A stretch of 64,000 nucleotides of DNA from Rubrivivax gelatinosus IL144 (GTDB lineage Bacteria; Pseudomonadota; Gammaproteobacteria; Burkholderiales; Burkholderiaceae_C): the NCBI RefSeq assembly GCF_000284255.1, contig NC_017075.1:4402001-4466000 (forward strand), written 5' to 3'. Made by a program: the position numbers and the translations under genes. This document shows, in pieces, positions 48,522-57,772 of the stretch. Position 1 is the stretch's first letter. The number at the start of each line of letters is the position of its first letter. Under the pieces are notes generated by a model. The model had not been told where the DNA came from and ran no database searches. It saw only the letters and a program-made list of their open reading frames with translations.

Positions 48522-50402
48522 TCACGCCGTCGGACGGTACTCGGCGACCACCTGCCGCAGCGCGTCCCTCACATCGGTGTCGTGGGCAGACGTGGTCTCC
48601 TCGGCCCAGCGCAACAGCGCCCCGACCTCCCCCGGCTCCTCCGCCAGCCGCGCGATGCGCAGCCGCGGCACCGGGGTCGGCAGCGTGTTGTCGGCGTCGG
48701 CGAGCAGCTCCTCGTAGAGCTTCTCGCCGGGGCGCAGGCCGGTGAACTCGATGCGGATCTCCTGCGTCGTGTGGCCGGCCAGGCGGATGAGGTCGCGCGC
48801 CAGGTCGACGATCTTCACCGGCTCGCCCATGTCCAGCACCAGCACCTGGCCGCTCTCGCCCACCGCGGCGGCCTGCAGCACCAGGCGCGCGGCCTCGGGG
48901 ATGGTCATGAAGTAGCGGATGATCTCCGGGTGCGTCACCGTCACCGGGCCGCCGCGCGCGATCTGCTCCTTGAACTTCGGGATCACGCTGCCGCTGGAGC
49001 CCAGCACGTTGCCGAAGCGCACGGCCATGAAACGCGTGCCCTTGTGCTGCGCGGCCATCGTGCTGACCACCATCTCGGCGGCGCGTTTGGTGGCCCCCAT
49101 CACGTTGGTCGGGTTGACGGCCTTGTCGGTGCTGATCAGCACGAAACGGCCGCAGCCCGCCTCGGCCGCGGCCAACGCCGCGTGATAGGTGCCCAGCGTG
49201 TTGTTGCGCAGCGCGGCCAGCGCGTTGTCGCCCTCTTCCATCAGCGGCACGTGCTTGAAGGCGGCGGCGTGGAACAGGACCTCGGGGCGCCAGGCGGCGC
49301 AGGCGGCGCGCAGATGCGCCAGGTCCTTGACGTCGCCGATCAGGCGCACCAGCTCGACGTGCGGGAAGCCGCGCGCCAGGTCCTGCTCGATCGAATAGAG
49401 GTTGAACTCGCTCAGCTCGTACAACACGATGCGCGCCGGCTGGAACTGCGCCACCTGACGGCACAGCTCGCTGCCGATGCTGCCGCCGGCGCCGGTGATC
49501 AGCACCGTGCGGCCGGCGATGACGGCGGCAACGCCGCGGTCGTCGAGCTTCACCGGCTCGCGGCCCAGCAGGTCCTCGGGCTGGATCTCGCGCAGGCGCT
49601 CGATGCGGCTCTTGCCGGTGCGCAGCTCGTCGACGCTGGGCACGGTGACGACCGGCAGCCCGGTGCCGGCGGCCAGGTCCAGCGCGCGCCGGCGCTGCGC
49701 CCGGCTGGCCGAGGGCAGCGCGACGACGACGTGCGTCGCGGCGCCGCGCACCGCCTTGTCGGCGATGGCGTCCAGCGGCCCCAGCACCGGCACGCCGGCG
49801 ATGCGCGCGCCCTGCTTGGCCGGGTCGTCGTCGAGCAGGCCCAGCACGATCCAGCCCTGCTCGTGGATGCCCGCCAGCAGCAGCCGCGCCGCGGCGCCGG
49901 CGCCCATCACCACGGCGCGCCGGATCTCGCGCTCGCTGCCGGTGATGCGCTGGCGCGCGTGCTCGTAGAGCATGCGGTAGCCGATGCGCACGACGCACAC
50001 GCCCATCAGCGCGACGAAGGGATGAAGCGCCAGCACCGCACGCGGCACCTGCGCCAGCCCCAGCCCCATGACGACGGCCGCCGAGACGCTGCCGGCCAGC
50101 ACGCAGGCCAGCGTCAGCCGTTTGACTTCGCCGAAGCCGGAGAAGCGCCACATCGCCTGCGGCACGCGCAGCGCCGCGAAGGCGGCGAGGTAGGCGGCGA
50201 CCACGCCCAGCATCACCCAGGGGTCGTAACCGGGGCGGGCCTCGATCCAGCGCTCGAAGCCCAGACGGAACAGGTAGGTGACGTTCCAGCAGAAGGCGAT
50301 GACCAGCGCGTCGGCCAGCAGCGACAGCGGCTCGCGGTGCGGGCGGATTCGCGCCAGCACGAGGTCCAGGCGGTGCCAGACGGTGGGCGGCGTGGACCTC
50401 AT
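48522..50402 (-). CDS. membrane-bound nucleoside-diphosphate-sugar 4,6-dehydratase, WbpM/CapD/FlaA1 family
   Basis: A 626-residue protein with about four N-terminal membrane segments (residues 25-135), a first nucleotide-binding region (VVMGAGAAARLLLAGI) and a C-terminal dehydratase domain with TGAGGSIGSELCRQ, HAAAFKHVPLMEE and STDKAVNPTNVMGATKR. The last motif has Met in place of the usual catalytic Tyr before GATK, the Ser-Met-Lys triad of WbpM and FlaA1. WbpM makes UDP-4-keto-6-deoxy-GlcNAc, precursor of FucNAc, QuiNAc and bacillosamine. The ATG at 50402 is preferred to a TTG at 50450. Located just after the initiating transferase. Confidence 0.92.
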   Translation of the reverse strand: MRSTPPTVWHRLDLVLARIRPHREPLSLLADALVIAFCWNVTYLFRLGFERWIEARPGYDPWVMLGVVAAYLAAFAALRVPQAMWRFSGFGEVKRLTLACVLAGSVSAAVVMGLGLAQVPRAVLALHPFVALMGVCVVRIGYRMLYEHARQRITGSEREIRRAVVMGAGAAARLLLAGIHEQGWIVLGLLDDDPAKQGARIAGVPVLGPLDAIADKAVRGAATHVVVALPSASRAQRRRALDLAAGTGLPVVTVPSVDELRTGKSRIERLREIQPEDLLGREPVKLDDRGVAAVIAGRTVLITGAGGSIGSELCRQVAQFQPARIVLYELSEFNLYSIEQDLARGFPHVELVRLIGDVKDLAHLRAACAAWRPEVLFHAAAFKHVPLMEEGDNALAALRNNTLGTYHAALAAAEAGCGRFVLISTDKAVNPTNVMGATKRAAEMVVSTMAAQHKGTRFMAVRFGNVLGSSGSVIPKFKEQIARGGPVTVTHPEIIRYFMTIPEAARLVLQAAAVGESGQVLVLDMGEPVKIVDLARDLIRLAGHTTQEIRIEFTGLRPGEKLYEELLADADNTLPTPVPRLRIARLAEEPGEVGALLRWAEETTSAHDTDVRDALRQVVAEYRPTA

Positions 50403-50477
50403 GCGCGTGTCGGGAAGACGATCGGGATTCGACACGGACGGCGCACGCAAGGCCAGGCAGAGGGCAAGCCGGTCATT

Positions 50478-51071
50478 CTATGAGCGCCCCAGCAGCACGC
50501 CGACGCTGCGCAGCAGCACGCCCAGGTCGGTCCACAGCGTCGCGCGCTCGGCATAGGCGGCGGCGGCCTGAAGCTTGCGCGGCAGCAGCACCTCGACGTA
50601 CTCGCGTTCGGGGTCGGCGGCGCGCGCCAGCAGCTCGCTCTCGTCGGCATAGGCCAGCGACACCGGGTCGGTGATGCCCGGGCGCACCGACAGCACACGC
50701 TCGCGCAGCTCGGGCGGATAGAACTCGACGTAGCGCGGCACCTCGGGGCGCGGGCCCACGAGGCTCATCGTGCCCTGCAGCACGTCGATGAACTGCGGCA
50801 GCTCGTCGATGCGCGTGCGCCGCAGCCAGCGGCCGACACGCGTGATGCGCGGGTCGTCGCCGACGGTGATCTGCAGCCCCGGCACGCCCTCGCGCATCGT
50901 GCGGAACTTGTGGATGCGAAACGGCACGCCGCCGCGGCCCACCCGCTGCTGGCGGAAGAACACCGGCCCCGGCGAGTCCAGCTTGACGGCCAGCGCCGCG
51001 GCCAGCAGCAGCGGCGACAGCAGCAGCAGCGCGACGGCGGCGCCGACGAGATCGAACAGGCGTTTGGTCAA
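50478..51071 (-). CDS. undecaprenyl-phosphate sugar phosphotransferase, PglC/WcaJ C-terminal type
   Basis: A 197-residue monotopic phosphoglycosyl transferase that starts repeat-unit assembly. It has the re-entrant membrane helix (LFDLVGAAVALLLLSPLLL) with the conserved SP, SPGPVFFRQQRVGRGG, the FRTM box, and the catalytic RRTRIDELPQFIDVLQG and LVGPRPEVP motifs. Size is that of the minimal PglC class. Pairing with the downstream WbpM-like dehydratase suggests a 4,6-dideoxy-amino sugar or its N-acetyl form as first sugar, as for PglC and WbpL systems; that is inference. Confidence 0.93.
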   Translation of the reverse strand: MTKRLFDLVGAAVALLLLSPLLLAAALAVKLDSPGPVFFRQQRVGRGGVPFRIHKFRTMREGVPGLQITVGDDPRITRVGRWLRRTRIDELPQFIDVLQGTMSLVGPRPEVPRYVEFYPPELRERVLSVRPGITDPVSLAYADESELLARAADPEREYVEVLLPRKLQAAAAYAERATLWTDLGVLLRSVGVLLGRS

Positions 51072-51075
51072 CGGA

Positions 51076-51645
51076 TCAGGCGACAGGGGGCGCGTCGACG
51101 CCGTCGAAGAGTTCGCTCATCGGAATGCGACCGTCCAGGCAGGCGACTTCCAGCGTGTCGGACTCGCTCATGTCGTGGATGAACCACTGGCCGGCGGCGT
51201 CGCGGCGGAAGGCTTCGACACGGCGCGAGTCCGGATCGACGACGAGGTACTCGCGCAGCGACGGGACGCGGCGGTAGAGCGCGAACTTCAGCCCGCGGTC
51301 GTAGGCGACGGTCGACGGCGACAGCACCTCGACGACGAGCAGCGGCGAACGGAAGACGATGTCGGTCGCCAGGTCGGCCTTGTCGCAGGTGACGAAGACG
51401 TCGGGATATAGGACGGTGTCGTCGCCGATCTGGAGCTTGGCGGACTCGCCGAAGACGCGGCAGCCCGAGCCCTTGACGTGCTGCCGCAGCCCGGCTCGCA
51501 GGTTGTCGACGACGACGGCATGCACACGCCGCGCCCCGACCATCGCGAACACCTCGCCGCGATGGAACTCGTGGCGCTCGGGCTGTTCGTTCTCCCAGGC
51601 GAGAAAGGCTTCCAGACCGAGGACAGGCTTGGCGAGCACGTTCAT
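51076..51645 (-). CDS. Uma2-family (DUF820) putative endonuclease
   Basis: A 189-residue protein (MNVLAKPVLGLEAFLAWE; an in-frame Met lies three codons upstream) of the Uma2 family, a PD-(D/E)xK nuclease-like fold abundant in cyanobacteria and myxobacteria. Visible core: RHEFHRGEVFAMVGA, YPDVFVTCD with the Asp, and LVVEVLSPSTVAYDRGLKFALYR with the Glu and Lys. Function is not established; these genes multiply like mobile elements. It lies 4 bases before the sugar transferase in the same direction, an unexpected place for it. Confidence 0.85.
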   Translation of the reverse strand: MNVLAKPVLGLEAFLAWENEQPERHEFHRGEVFAMVGARRVHAVVVDNLRAGLRQHVKGSGCRVFGESAKLQIGDDTVLYPDVFVTCDKADLATDIVFRSPLLVVEVLSPSTVAYDRGLKFALYRRVPSLREYLVVDPDSRRVEAFRRDAAGQWFIHDMSESDTLEVACLDGRIPMSELFDGVDAPPVA

Positions 51646-51669
51646 CGCAGGCACCTCCGTGGCGCCATC

Positions 51670-52830
51670 CTAGCGCCCCAGCGCCACACGCACCGCCGCG
51701 GCGACACGCTCGACATCGGCGTCCGTCATGCGCGTGTAGATCGGCAGGCTGGCGATGCGCTCGTACGTGTGCTGGGCGCGCGGGAACTGCGCCGGGTCCA
51801 GGCCGTAGCGCTCGCGCCAGTACGGGTGCAGGTGCAGCGGGATGTAGTGCACGCTGCAGCCGATGCCCTGCTCGAACATCTTCTCGATGAAGCGCTCGCG
51901 GGTGACGCCGGCCTCGTCCGTCAGGCGCACCGGGTACAGGTGCCAGGCGTGCACATCGCCGGCGGCGGGTTTCGGCGGCAGCAGCAGCGGCAGGCCGGCG
52001 AGCAGTTCGTCGTAGCGCGCCGCGATCGCCGCGCGGCGCTGCTGGAAGGCGTGGGCGCGCTTCAACTGATGGATGCCCAGCGCCGCAGCGATGTCGGTCA
52101 GGTTGTACTTGAAGCCCGGCGCGACGATCTCGTAGTACCAGCTCGGCACCTTGGCGGTGAAGCGGTCGAAGGCGTCGCGGCTCATGCCGTGCAGGCGCAT
52201 CACGCGGGCGCGTTTGGCCAGCTCGGCGTCACGCGTGACCAGCATGCCGCCTTCGCCGGTGGTGATGGTCTTGTTGGCGTAGAAGCTGAACACCGTGGCG
52301 TCGCTGGCCAGCGTGCCGACCAGCGCGCCGCCGCAGGTGGTGGGCAGCGCGTGCGCCGCGTCCTCGACGACCTTGAGGCCGTGGCGGCGTGCGAGGTCCA
52401 GGATCGCCGGCATGTCGGCCGCCAGGCCGCCGTAGTGCACCGGCAGGAGGGCCTTGGTGCGCGGGCCGATCGCCGCTTCGACGGCGGCCGGGTCGATGTT
52501 CAGCGTCGCCGGGTCGTGGTCGACGAGCTTCACGTCGGCGCCCAGGTAGCGCACGACCTCGGCGGTGGCGGTGAAGGTCCAGGTCGTCGTGATGACCTCG
52601 TCGCCGGGGCCGACGCCGGCGGCTTCCAGCGCCAGGTGCAGGCCGGCGGTGGCCGAGTTGACGGCGATGCAGTGGTACTCGTCGCCGCCCAGGAAGGCGG
52701 CGAAGTCCTGCTCGAAGCGGCGCGCCTTGGGGCCGGTGGTCACCCAGCCGGAACGCAGGGTGTCGACGACTTCGGCGATCTCGTCCCCGCCGATTTCCGG
52801 CAGGGCGAAGGGAAGAAAGGGCTGGCTCAC
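51670..52830 (-). CDS. DegT/DnrJ/EryC1/StrS aminotransferase (second)
   Basis: A 386-residue PLP-dependent sugar aminotransferase with [49 protein letters not shown], and PLP-binding Lys187 in [15 protein letters not shown]. It belongs to the group acting on 4-keto-6-deoxy hexoses. Candidate substrates are UDP-4-keto-6-deoxy-GlcNAc from the WbpM-like enzyme (48522-50402) or dTDP-4-keto-6-deoxyglucose from RfbB. It differs from both the perosamine synthase and WbpE homologues in this window, so three distinct amino sugars could be made. Confidence 0.87.
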   Translation of the reverse strand: MSQPFLPFALPEIGGDEIAEVVDTLRSGWVTTGPKARRFEQDFAAFLGGDEYHCIAVNSATAGLHLALEAAGVGPGDEVITTTWTFTATAEVVRYLGADVKLVDHDPATLNIDPAAVEAAIGPRTKALLPVHYGGLAADMPAILDLARRHGLKVVEDAAHALPTTCGGALVGTLASDATVFSFYANKTITTGEGGMLVTRDAELAKRARVMRLHGMSRDAFDRFTAKVPSWYYEIVAPGFKYNLTDIAAALGIHQLKRAHAFQQRRAAIAARYDELLAGLPLLLPPKPAAGDVHAWHLYPVRLTDEAGVTRERFIEKMFEQGIGCSVHYIPLHLHPYWRERYGLDPAQFPRAQHTYERIASLPIYTRMTDADVERVAAAVRVALGR

Positions 52831-52875
52831 GCCGGGGCTCCTGGCAAACGGTTCAGGGGTTCAGAGGGAATTGTC

Positions 52876-53574
52876 TCAAGCCGGCTTGGCGATCCAGGCC
52901 AGCACATGGGTGCTGAGCCCCGGCACCGCCGCCAGCGGCCGGTACAGCGCCGGGTGCAGCGCGCAGGCGGCGCGCGCCAGCGGCGGCGCCAGCGTCAGGC
53001 GTTCGGCGTGCACGCGGCCTTCGGGGAACAGCGCGCGCACGCGCTTCAGCGGCACGCCGCGCACGTCGCGGTTCTTCGGGTTGTCGACGGTGAAGTCGTA
53101 CCAGAGCACGGCGCCGCCGGGTTTCAGCCAGCGCCACATCGCAGCGGCCAGGCGCTGCTGGAAAGCGTCGTCGAGCAGCGAGGAGAAGACGGTGTACTGC
53201 AGCACCAGGTCCTGGCTGGCCGGCGGCACCGGCGCCACGCAGGCGTCCCCCAGCCAGACCGCGGTGGCCGGCGGCAGCACGTGCCGCGCCTGGGCGTGGC
53301 GCTCCGGCAGCAGCTCCAGCCCGGTCAGGTGTTCGGGCGAGGCGCCCAGGCGCAGCAGCCCCAGCAGGTTGCCGCCGCCACCGCAGCCGACCTCGGTGAT
53401 GGCCAGCGGCGCCAGGCTGCGCAGTCCGACGGCGGCCAGGCGGCGCAGCAGCGCACGTTCGCGTTCCTGCACCGTCTGCCAGACCTCGGGGCGCAGCGGC
53501 GAATAACGGTCGCCGTCATGGCGCCGGGCGTAGCGCGCGGCGACGGCGTCGGGCTCGTCGTCGGCGCAGCTCAT
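52876..53574 (-). CDS. class I SAM-dependent methyltransferase
   Basis: A 232-residue methyltransferase with motif I VGCGGGGNLLGLL, motif II-like LGDACVAPVPPASQDLVLQYTVFSSL, and a WRWLKPGGAVLWYDF motif. The C-terminal part has RALFPEGRVHAERLTLAPPLAR, as in methyltransferases of capsule and O-antigen clusters. The ATG at 53574 shares a base with the stop of the upstream glycosyltransferase. Probably O-methylates a sugar of the polysaccharide; substrate unknown. Confidence 0.87.
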   Translation of the reverse strand: MSCADDEPDAVAARYARRHDGDRYSPLRPEVWQTVQERERALLRRLAAVGLRSLAPLAITEVGCGGGGNLLGLLRLGASPEHLTGLELLPERHAQARHVLPPATAVWLGDACVAPVPPASQDLVLQYTVFSSLLDDAFQQRLAAAMWRWLKPGGAVLWYDFTVDNPKNRDVRGVPLKRVRALFPEGRVHAERLTLAPPLARAACALHPALYRPLAAVPGLSTHVLAWIAKPA

Positions 53575-54785
53575 CAGCGCAGGGCCTCGAGAAAACGCCG
53601 AGCCAGCACCGGGTAGGTGTGCTCCGCGAGCACGAAGGCGCGGCCGCGTTCGCCCATCGCGCGGCGCTCGTCGGCCGGCAGCGCCGCCAGCCGGCGCAGG
53701 CCGTCGGCGACGGCCGCCGGGTCCTGCGGCGCGACGGTCAGGCCGCAGCCGGCTTCGGCCACCGGGTCGTTGCCGGCCTCGACCGAATGCAGCACGGCGC
53801 GGCGCGCCATCATGTAGTCCATCAGCTTGTTCGGCGCGATGCCGAAGCGGTAGATCGGCACGCGCTGCCAGCCGATGTAGGCGATGTCGCAGCGCGCCAG
53901 GAAGGCCGGCACCTGGGCCTTGGGGATCGGCGGCAGCATCGTCACGTTCGCCAGCCCTTCGTCGGCCACACGCCGCGCCAGCCGCGCCTGCTCGTGGCCG
54001 CCGCCGACGAGCACGAAACGCAGCGGCTCGTGCTGCACCAGCTTGGCCGCGTCGAGCAGCGTGTCGAGCGCGTTCGGCAGCCCCATCGAGCCGGCGTAGC
54101 CGACCACCGTGCCGCCGGCGGCCGCGGCGGCCAGCGCGGCGGCGACGTCCTCGCGCAGCGGCGGCGGCTCGGCCTCCCACTCGTCGAGCGTGATGCCGTT
54201 GGGCACGACGTGCAGCCGGGCCAGGTCCAGCCCGCGCGAGGCCATGTAACCGTGCACCTTGGGTAGCATCGAGATCACGCGGTCGGCGTGGCGGTAGGCG
54301 TGGTCCTCGGCGGCCTGGCACAGCAGGATGAACGGGTGCCGGCGCGACATGCCCGACAGCTCGATCGGGCTCAGCGGCCAGAGGTCGTGCACCTCGTAGA
54401 CGAGTTTCGCGCCGGCGCGCCGCGCGATGCGCTGCGCCACCCAGATGTCCATCGGGTAGGTGCTGGACGCGACGACGACCTCGGGGCGGAACTCGCGCAC
54501 CAGGCGCGGCGTGTCGGCCCAGACGGCGCGCAGATAGGCCCAGATGTTCTTCACCCGCCCCAGGCCGTTGCCCTGGTACGGCGGCGTCTTGTAGAAGCGA
54601 TAGCCGATGCCGTCGACGGTCAGGTCGCCGGGCGGCGGCTGGCGCGTGCGCACGTGCGAGAAGTCGGCGCCCAGCAGCAGCGCCTCGTGGCCGGCGCGCA
54701 CCCATTCGCGCGCCAGGTAGTAGGGCCGGTACTCCATGCCCAGCGCCGGCGAGCCGACGTAGTGGTTCAGCACCAGCAGCCTCAT
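53574..54785 (-). CDS. glycosyltransferase family 4, WbuB-like
   Basis: A 403-residue GT-B enzyme: MRLLVLNHYVGSPALG, GMEYRPYYLAREW, VYEVHDLWPLSPIELSG, VVPNGI, VVGYAGSMGLPNALDTLLDAA and IGWQRVPIYRFGIAPNKLMDYMMA. The MEYRPYYLA start and the IAPNKLMDYM box match the WbuB (L-fucosaminyltransferase-like) subgroup. It overlaps its upstream glycosyltransferase gene by four bases. Donor not determinable. Confidence 0.9.
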   Translation of the reverse strand: MRLLVLNHYVGSPALGMEYRPYYLAREWVRAGHEALLLGADFSHVRTRQPPPGDLTVDGIGYRFYKTPPYQGNGLGRVKNIWAYLRAVWADTPRLVREFRPEVVVASSTYPMDIWVAQRIARRAGAKLVYEVHDLWPLSPIELSGMSRRHPFILLCQAAEDHAYRHADRVISMLPKVHGYMASRGLDLARLHVVPNGITLDEWEAEPPPLREDVAAALAAAAAGGTVVGYAGSMGLPNALDTLLDAAKLVQHEPLRFVLVGGGHEQARLARRVADEGLANVTMLPPIPKAQVPAFLARCDIAYIGWQRVPIYRFGIAPNKLMDYMMARRAVLHSVEAGNDPVAEAGCGLTVAPQDPAAVADGLRRLAALPADERRAMGERGRAFVLAEHTYPVLARRFLEALR

Positions 54786-55846
54786 CGCGGCTCCAGCGCC
54801 AGCAGGCGGTCGACGAAGGCGCGCACGCGCGGTGCGAACAAGGCCTCGCGTTCGACCCAGTCGCGGTTGGCGGCGGCGATGGCCCCGGCGCGTGCGGCCA
54901 GCGGCGCCAGGCGCTCGGGCGTCAGGCGTTCGCCGGCGGCGAGCACGATGCCGTTGTCGCCGTCGCGCACCAGCTCGCGGTTGGCCGGCAGGTCCGAGAC
55001 GATGGGGATGCAGCCGTGGGCCATCGCCTCCAGCACCGAGACCGAGACCGAGTCACTGGTCGGCAGGCTCAGGTACCAGAGAGAGCGCGCGTACCAGCCG
55101 GCCTGGGTGTCGGCGTCGAGGCGGCCGACGAAGGCGGTGCGGGCGTCGGCCATCGCCTGCAGCTCCTTGCGCAGCGAGCCGTCGTTGGCGACGACCAGGC
55201 GCAGCCCGTCGCCCGGCAGCGAGGCGAAGGCCTGCAGCACACGCTCGGGCGCGTAGATCGGCTCCAGCCCGCGGTTGGCGAAGAACAGCGCCGGGTCCTT
55301 GGCCGGCGGCAGCGGCGGCATGGTCTCCAGCCCGAAGGGGAAGACCATGATGTCGAACGCGCCCAGGGCCCGCATCTTCTCGGCCATGGCCTGCGAATCG
55401 CTGGTGGTCAGCGCGCAGGCACGCAGCACGCGGCGCGTCAGCGCGCGCAGCGCGGTGCTCTTCTGCGGCGCGACGAGGATGTCGCTGCCCCAGGCCGAGC
55501 CGACGAGCCGGCCGCGCACGCCGTACAGCCGCTGCGCCAGCCAGGCCAGCGTGCCGTGCGAGGTGAGGTAGTGCGCGTGCAGCCACTCGGGGTGCACGCG
55601 GTGCAGCCAGCGCGCCAGCCGCGGCAGCTGCTTGAGCAGGCCGATGTTGCCGCCGCCGGCGTCGGGGCGAGTGGCCAGCGCCAGCCGCCGCGCGGGCGGC
55701 ACGATGGCGTCGAAACCGGAAAGGAAACCGCGGCTGGACGCGACCCAGAGCTCCAGCTCGGGCAGCGCCGCCAGCGCCCGCGCCCACTTCAGCAGGTGCG
55801 GACTCTCGGCGTCGCCGATCAGCGCGTAACGGATGGGAGAAGTCAT
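54782..55846 (-). CDS. glycosyltransferase family 4
   Basis: A 354-residue GT-B enzyme. N-terminal domain has ALIGDAESPHLLKWARAL and WLHAHYLTSHGTLAWLAQ; C-terminal domain has FANRGLEPIYAPERVLQAF and the donor-site LPTSDSVSVSVLEAMAHGCIPIVSDLPANRE. This type, with SHLxKW at the N terminus, is common in capsule loci. It overlaps the next gene by four bases and is 45 bases after the acetyltransferase. Confidence 0.9.
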   Translation of the reverse strand: MTSPIRYALIGDAESPHLLKWARALAALPELELWVASSRGFLSGFDAIVPPARRLALATRPDAGGGNIGLLKQLPRLARWLHRVHPEWLHAHYLTSHGTLAWLAQRLYGVRGRLVGSAWGSDILVAPQKSTALRALTRRVLRACALTTSDSQAMAEKMRALGAFDIMVFPFGLETMPPLPPAKDPALFFANRGLEPIYAPERVLQAFASLPGDGLRLVVANDGSLRKELQAMADARTAFVGRLDADTQAGWYARSLWYLSLPTSDSVSVSVLEAMAHGCIPIVSDLPANRELVRDGDNGIVLAAGERLTPERLAPLAARAGAIAAANRDWVEREALFAPRVRAFVDRLLALEPR

Positions 55847-55891
55847 CGGGAAGTTAACGCGAGCGCGGGCACACCGGGACGACGCGCGACA

Positions 55892-56473
55892 TCAAGCGCC
55901 GCCCGGGCCGGTGCGCCGCACCCACTCGTCGTAGTCGGCGCGCGAGCCGGGGTGCTGCGCGAACCAGGCTTCGTCGGCCTCGCGCGTGTCGCCGATCACG
56001 CGCGCCGGCTGGCCGGCGACGATCGCGAAGTCGGGCACCTCGCCGCTGACGTAGCTGAAGGCGCGCACCAGCGCTCCGCGGCCGATGCGGCTGCCTGGCG
56101 CGACGACGCTGTGCGCACCGATGAAGCTGTAGGCGCCGATCGAGGTCGGCGCGCGGCGGTAGCCGGGCGGGTCGGCCTCGCCCCAGTAGCTGCGGCCGGC
56201 CAGGCGCACGGCCTGGTGGCTGGAATGGCTGAGCACGACGCAGTGCGTGGAGATCTGGCAGCCCTCGGCGATCGTCAGCCCGCCGGAGGCGTCGATGAAG
56301 TTGAACGGACCGATGTAGACGTGGTCCTCGATCTGCAGGCGCTCGGGCGCCTCCAGCCGCGAAGCGCCGCTGATGCGCGTGTGCGCCAGCCAGACGCCGT
56401 CGCCGCGCCGCCAGCCGTAGAACATGCGCGGGCCGAACAGCGTGCGCCACCAGCGCTGCAGCGTCTCCTTCAT
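55892..56473 (-). CDS. left-handed beta-helix O-acetyltransferase, WcaF-like
   Basis: A 193-residue hexapeptide-repeat acyltransferase: LQIEDHVYIGPFNFIDASGG, LTIAEGCQISTHCVVLSHSSHQAV, TSIGAYSFIGAHSVVAPGSRIGRGALVRAF and VAGQPARVIGD. The ending matches the WcaF/NodL/LacA group that acetylates sugars using acetyl-CoA. It starts with an overlap of four bases (ATGA) with the flippase upstream. Likely acetylates the repeat unit of locus 2. Confidence 0.88.
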   Translation of the reverse strand: MKETLQRWWRTLFGPRMFYGWRRGDGVWLAHTRISGASRLEAPERLQIEDHVYIGPFNFIDASGGLTIAEGCQISTHCVVLSHSSHQAVRLAGRSYWGEADPPGYRRAPTSIGAYSFIGAHSVVAPGSRIGRGALVRAFSYVSGEVPDFAIVAGQPARVIGDTREADEAWFAQHPGSRADYDEWVRRTGPGGA

Positions 56474-57756
56474 CGCCCTGGACCTCCGGTGCGGGATGCT
56501 AGCGCCCGCAGGCCGTCGGCCCAGTGACGCCCCGGGCGCAGCACCGTCGCCAGCGGCCAGCCGGCGGCGGCGGCGAAACGCCGTGCCAGCAGCAGCACCG
56601 AAACGCCGTAGGCGAGCGAGGCCGCCAGCGCCGCACCCGCCGCGCCCCAGTGCGGCACCAGCAGCACGGACAGCGCCGCGTTCGCCGCCAGCGAGCCGGC
56701 GGCGATGCGCGCCGGCACCTGCGGCTGGCCGGCGTGGTTGGTGAAGAAGGCCGACATCGCCGACGCGCCGCCGAAGGCCAGCACGCCGGGTAGCAGCAGC
56801 GCCAGCGGCAGCAGGCTGTCGGCATAGGCCGGCCCCAGCGCCCGCGGCAGGATCAGCGCCGCCGCCAGCCAGAGCAGCGGTGCCGCCGCCAGCAGCGCCA
56901 GCCAGCTGAGGTGAAGCGCACGCAGCGTGGTCTGTGCCGCGCGCTCGCGGTCGGGCGTGCCGATGCGGCCGTAGACGGCCTGCGTCAGCGAACCCGAGAC
57001 GAACCACAGCAGCTCGGCGACCATCACCGCGATCGAATAGACGCCGGTGGCCGAGAGCCCGAGCACGCGCTCGACGACGAACAGGCCGACGCGGTAGTTG
57101 GCCAGCGAAACGAGGTTCGTCAGCGCGATCGTCGCGACGAAGGGCAGTTCGGCGCGCAAGGCGCCGAGGTCCGGCGAGGCCAGCCGGCCGCGGCGCGCCA
57201 GCAGCACCAGCAGCGTGATCCCCACCGCGACCTTGGCCGCCACCCAGCAGGCCAGCAACGCCGGCAGCGCCAGCGCCTGGGCCAGCGCGACGGCGCCCAG
57301 CGCGGCCAGCGCGAGCGCCGGTGGCGCCACCGAAACCAGCGCCATCGGCGCCATGCGCCCCTGCCCCAGCCAGAGCCCAGCGACGTTGGGCGCCAGCAGC
57401 AGCAGCGGCGCGGCCAGCGCCAGCAGCCACAGCGAGGCGTAGGCCGGCGGGCCGACACGCGAGAAGATCCACAGCCCCAGCCCGGCCACGGCGCCGGCGG
57501 CGACGCAGGCCAGGACCACCGCGCCCAGCAGCGCCGGCGAGGATTCGCCGTGGTGCGAAACACGCCGTGCCAGCGCGACGCCGAAACCCGACATCAGCGC
57601 CAGCAGCAGCCCTTCGACGCTGGTGAACAGCGCGAACACACCTTGCTGCTCGGTGCCCAGGCGCGCGGCCACCGTCGTCAGCGCCAGCACCAGGCCGACG
57701 GCGGCCAGCCGGGCCGCGAGGTTGATCGCGGTGCCGCGGGCGACGGCGCGGCTCAT
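56470..57756 (-). CDS. polysaccharide flippase, Wzx type (locus 2)
   Basis: A 428-residue membrane protein with about 12-14 hydrophobic segments, starting RAVARGTAINLAARLAAVGL and including LGTEQQGVFALFTSVEGLLLALMSGFGVAL, the usual beginning of Wzx/MOP flippases. Very rich in Ala and Leu as expected for a high-GC gene. It is the second flippase in the window and belongs to the minus-strand locus. No second polymerase accompanies it in the window. Confidence 0.88.
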   Translation of the reverse strand: MSRAVARGTAINLAARLAAVGLVLALTTVAARLGTEQQGVFALFTSVEGLLLALMSGFGVALARRVSHHGESSPALLGAVVLACVAAGAVAGLGLWIFSRVGPPAYASLWLLALAAPLLLLAPNVAGLWLGQGRMAPMALVSVAPPALALAALGAVALAQALALPALLACWVAAKVAVGITLLVLLARRGRLASPDLGALRAELPFVATIALTNLVSLANYRVGLFVVERVLGLSATGVYSIAVMVAELLWFVSGSLTQAVYGRIGTPDRERAAQTTLRALHLSWLALLAAAPLLWLAAALILPRALGPAYADSLLPLALLLPGVLAFGGASAMSAFFTNHAGQPQVPARIAAGSLAANAALSVLLVPHWGAAGAALAASLAYGVSVLLLARRFAAAAGWPLATVLRPGRHWADGLRALASRTGGPGR

Positions 57757-57772
57757 CGCGGCCGGCGCGCCC

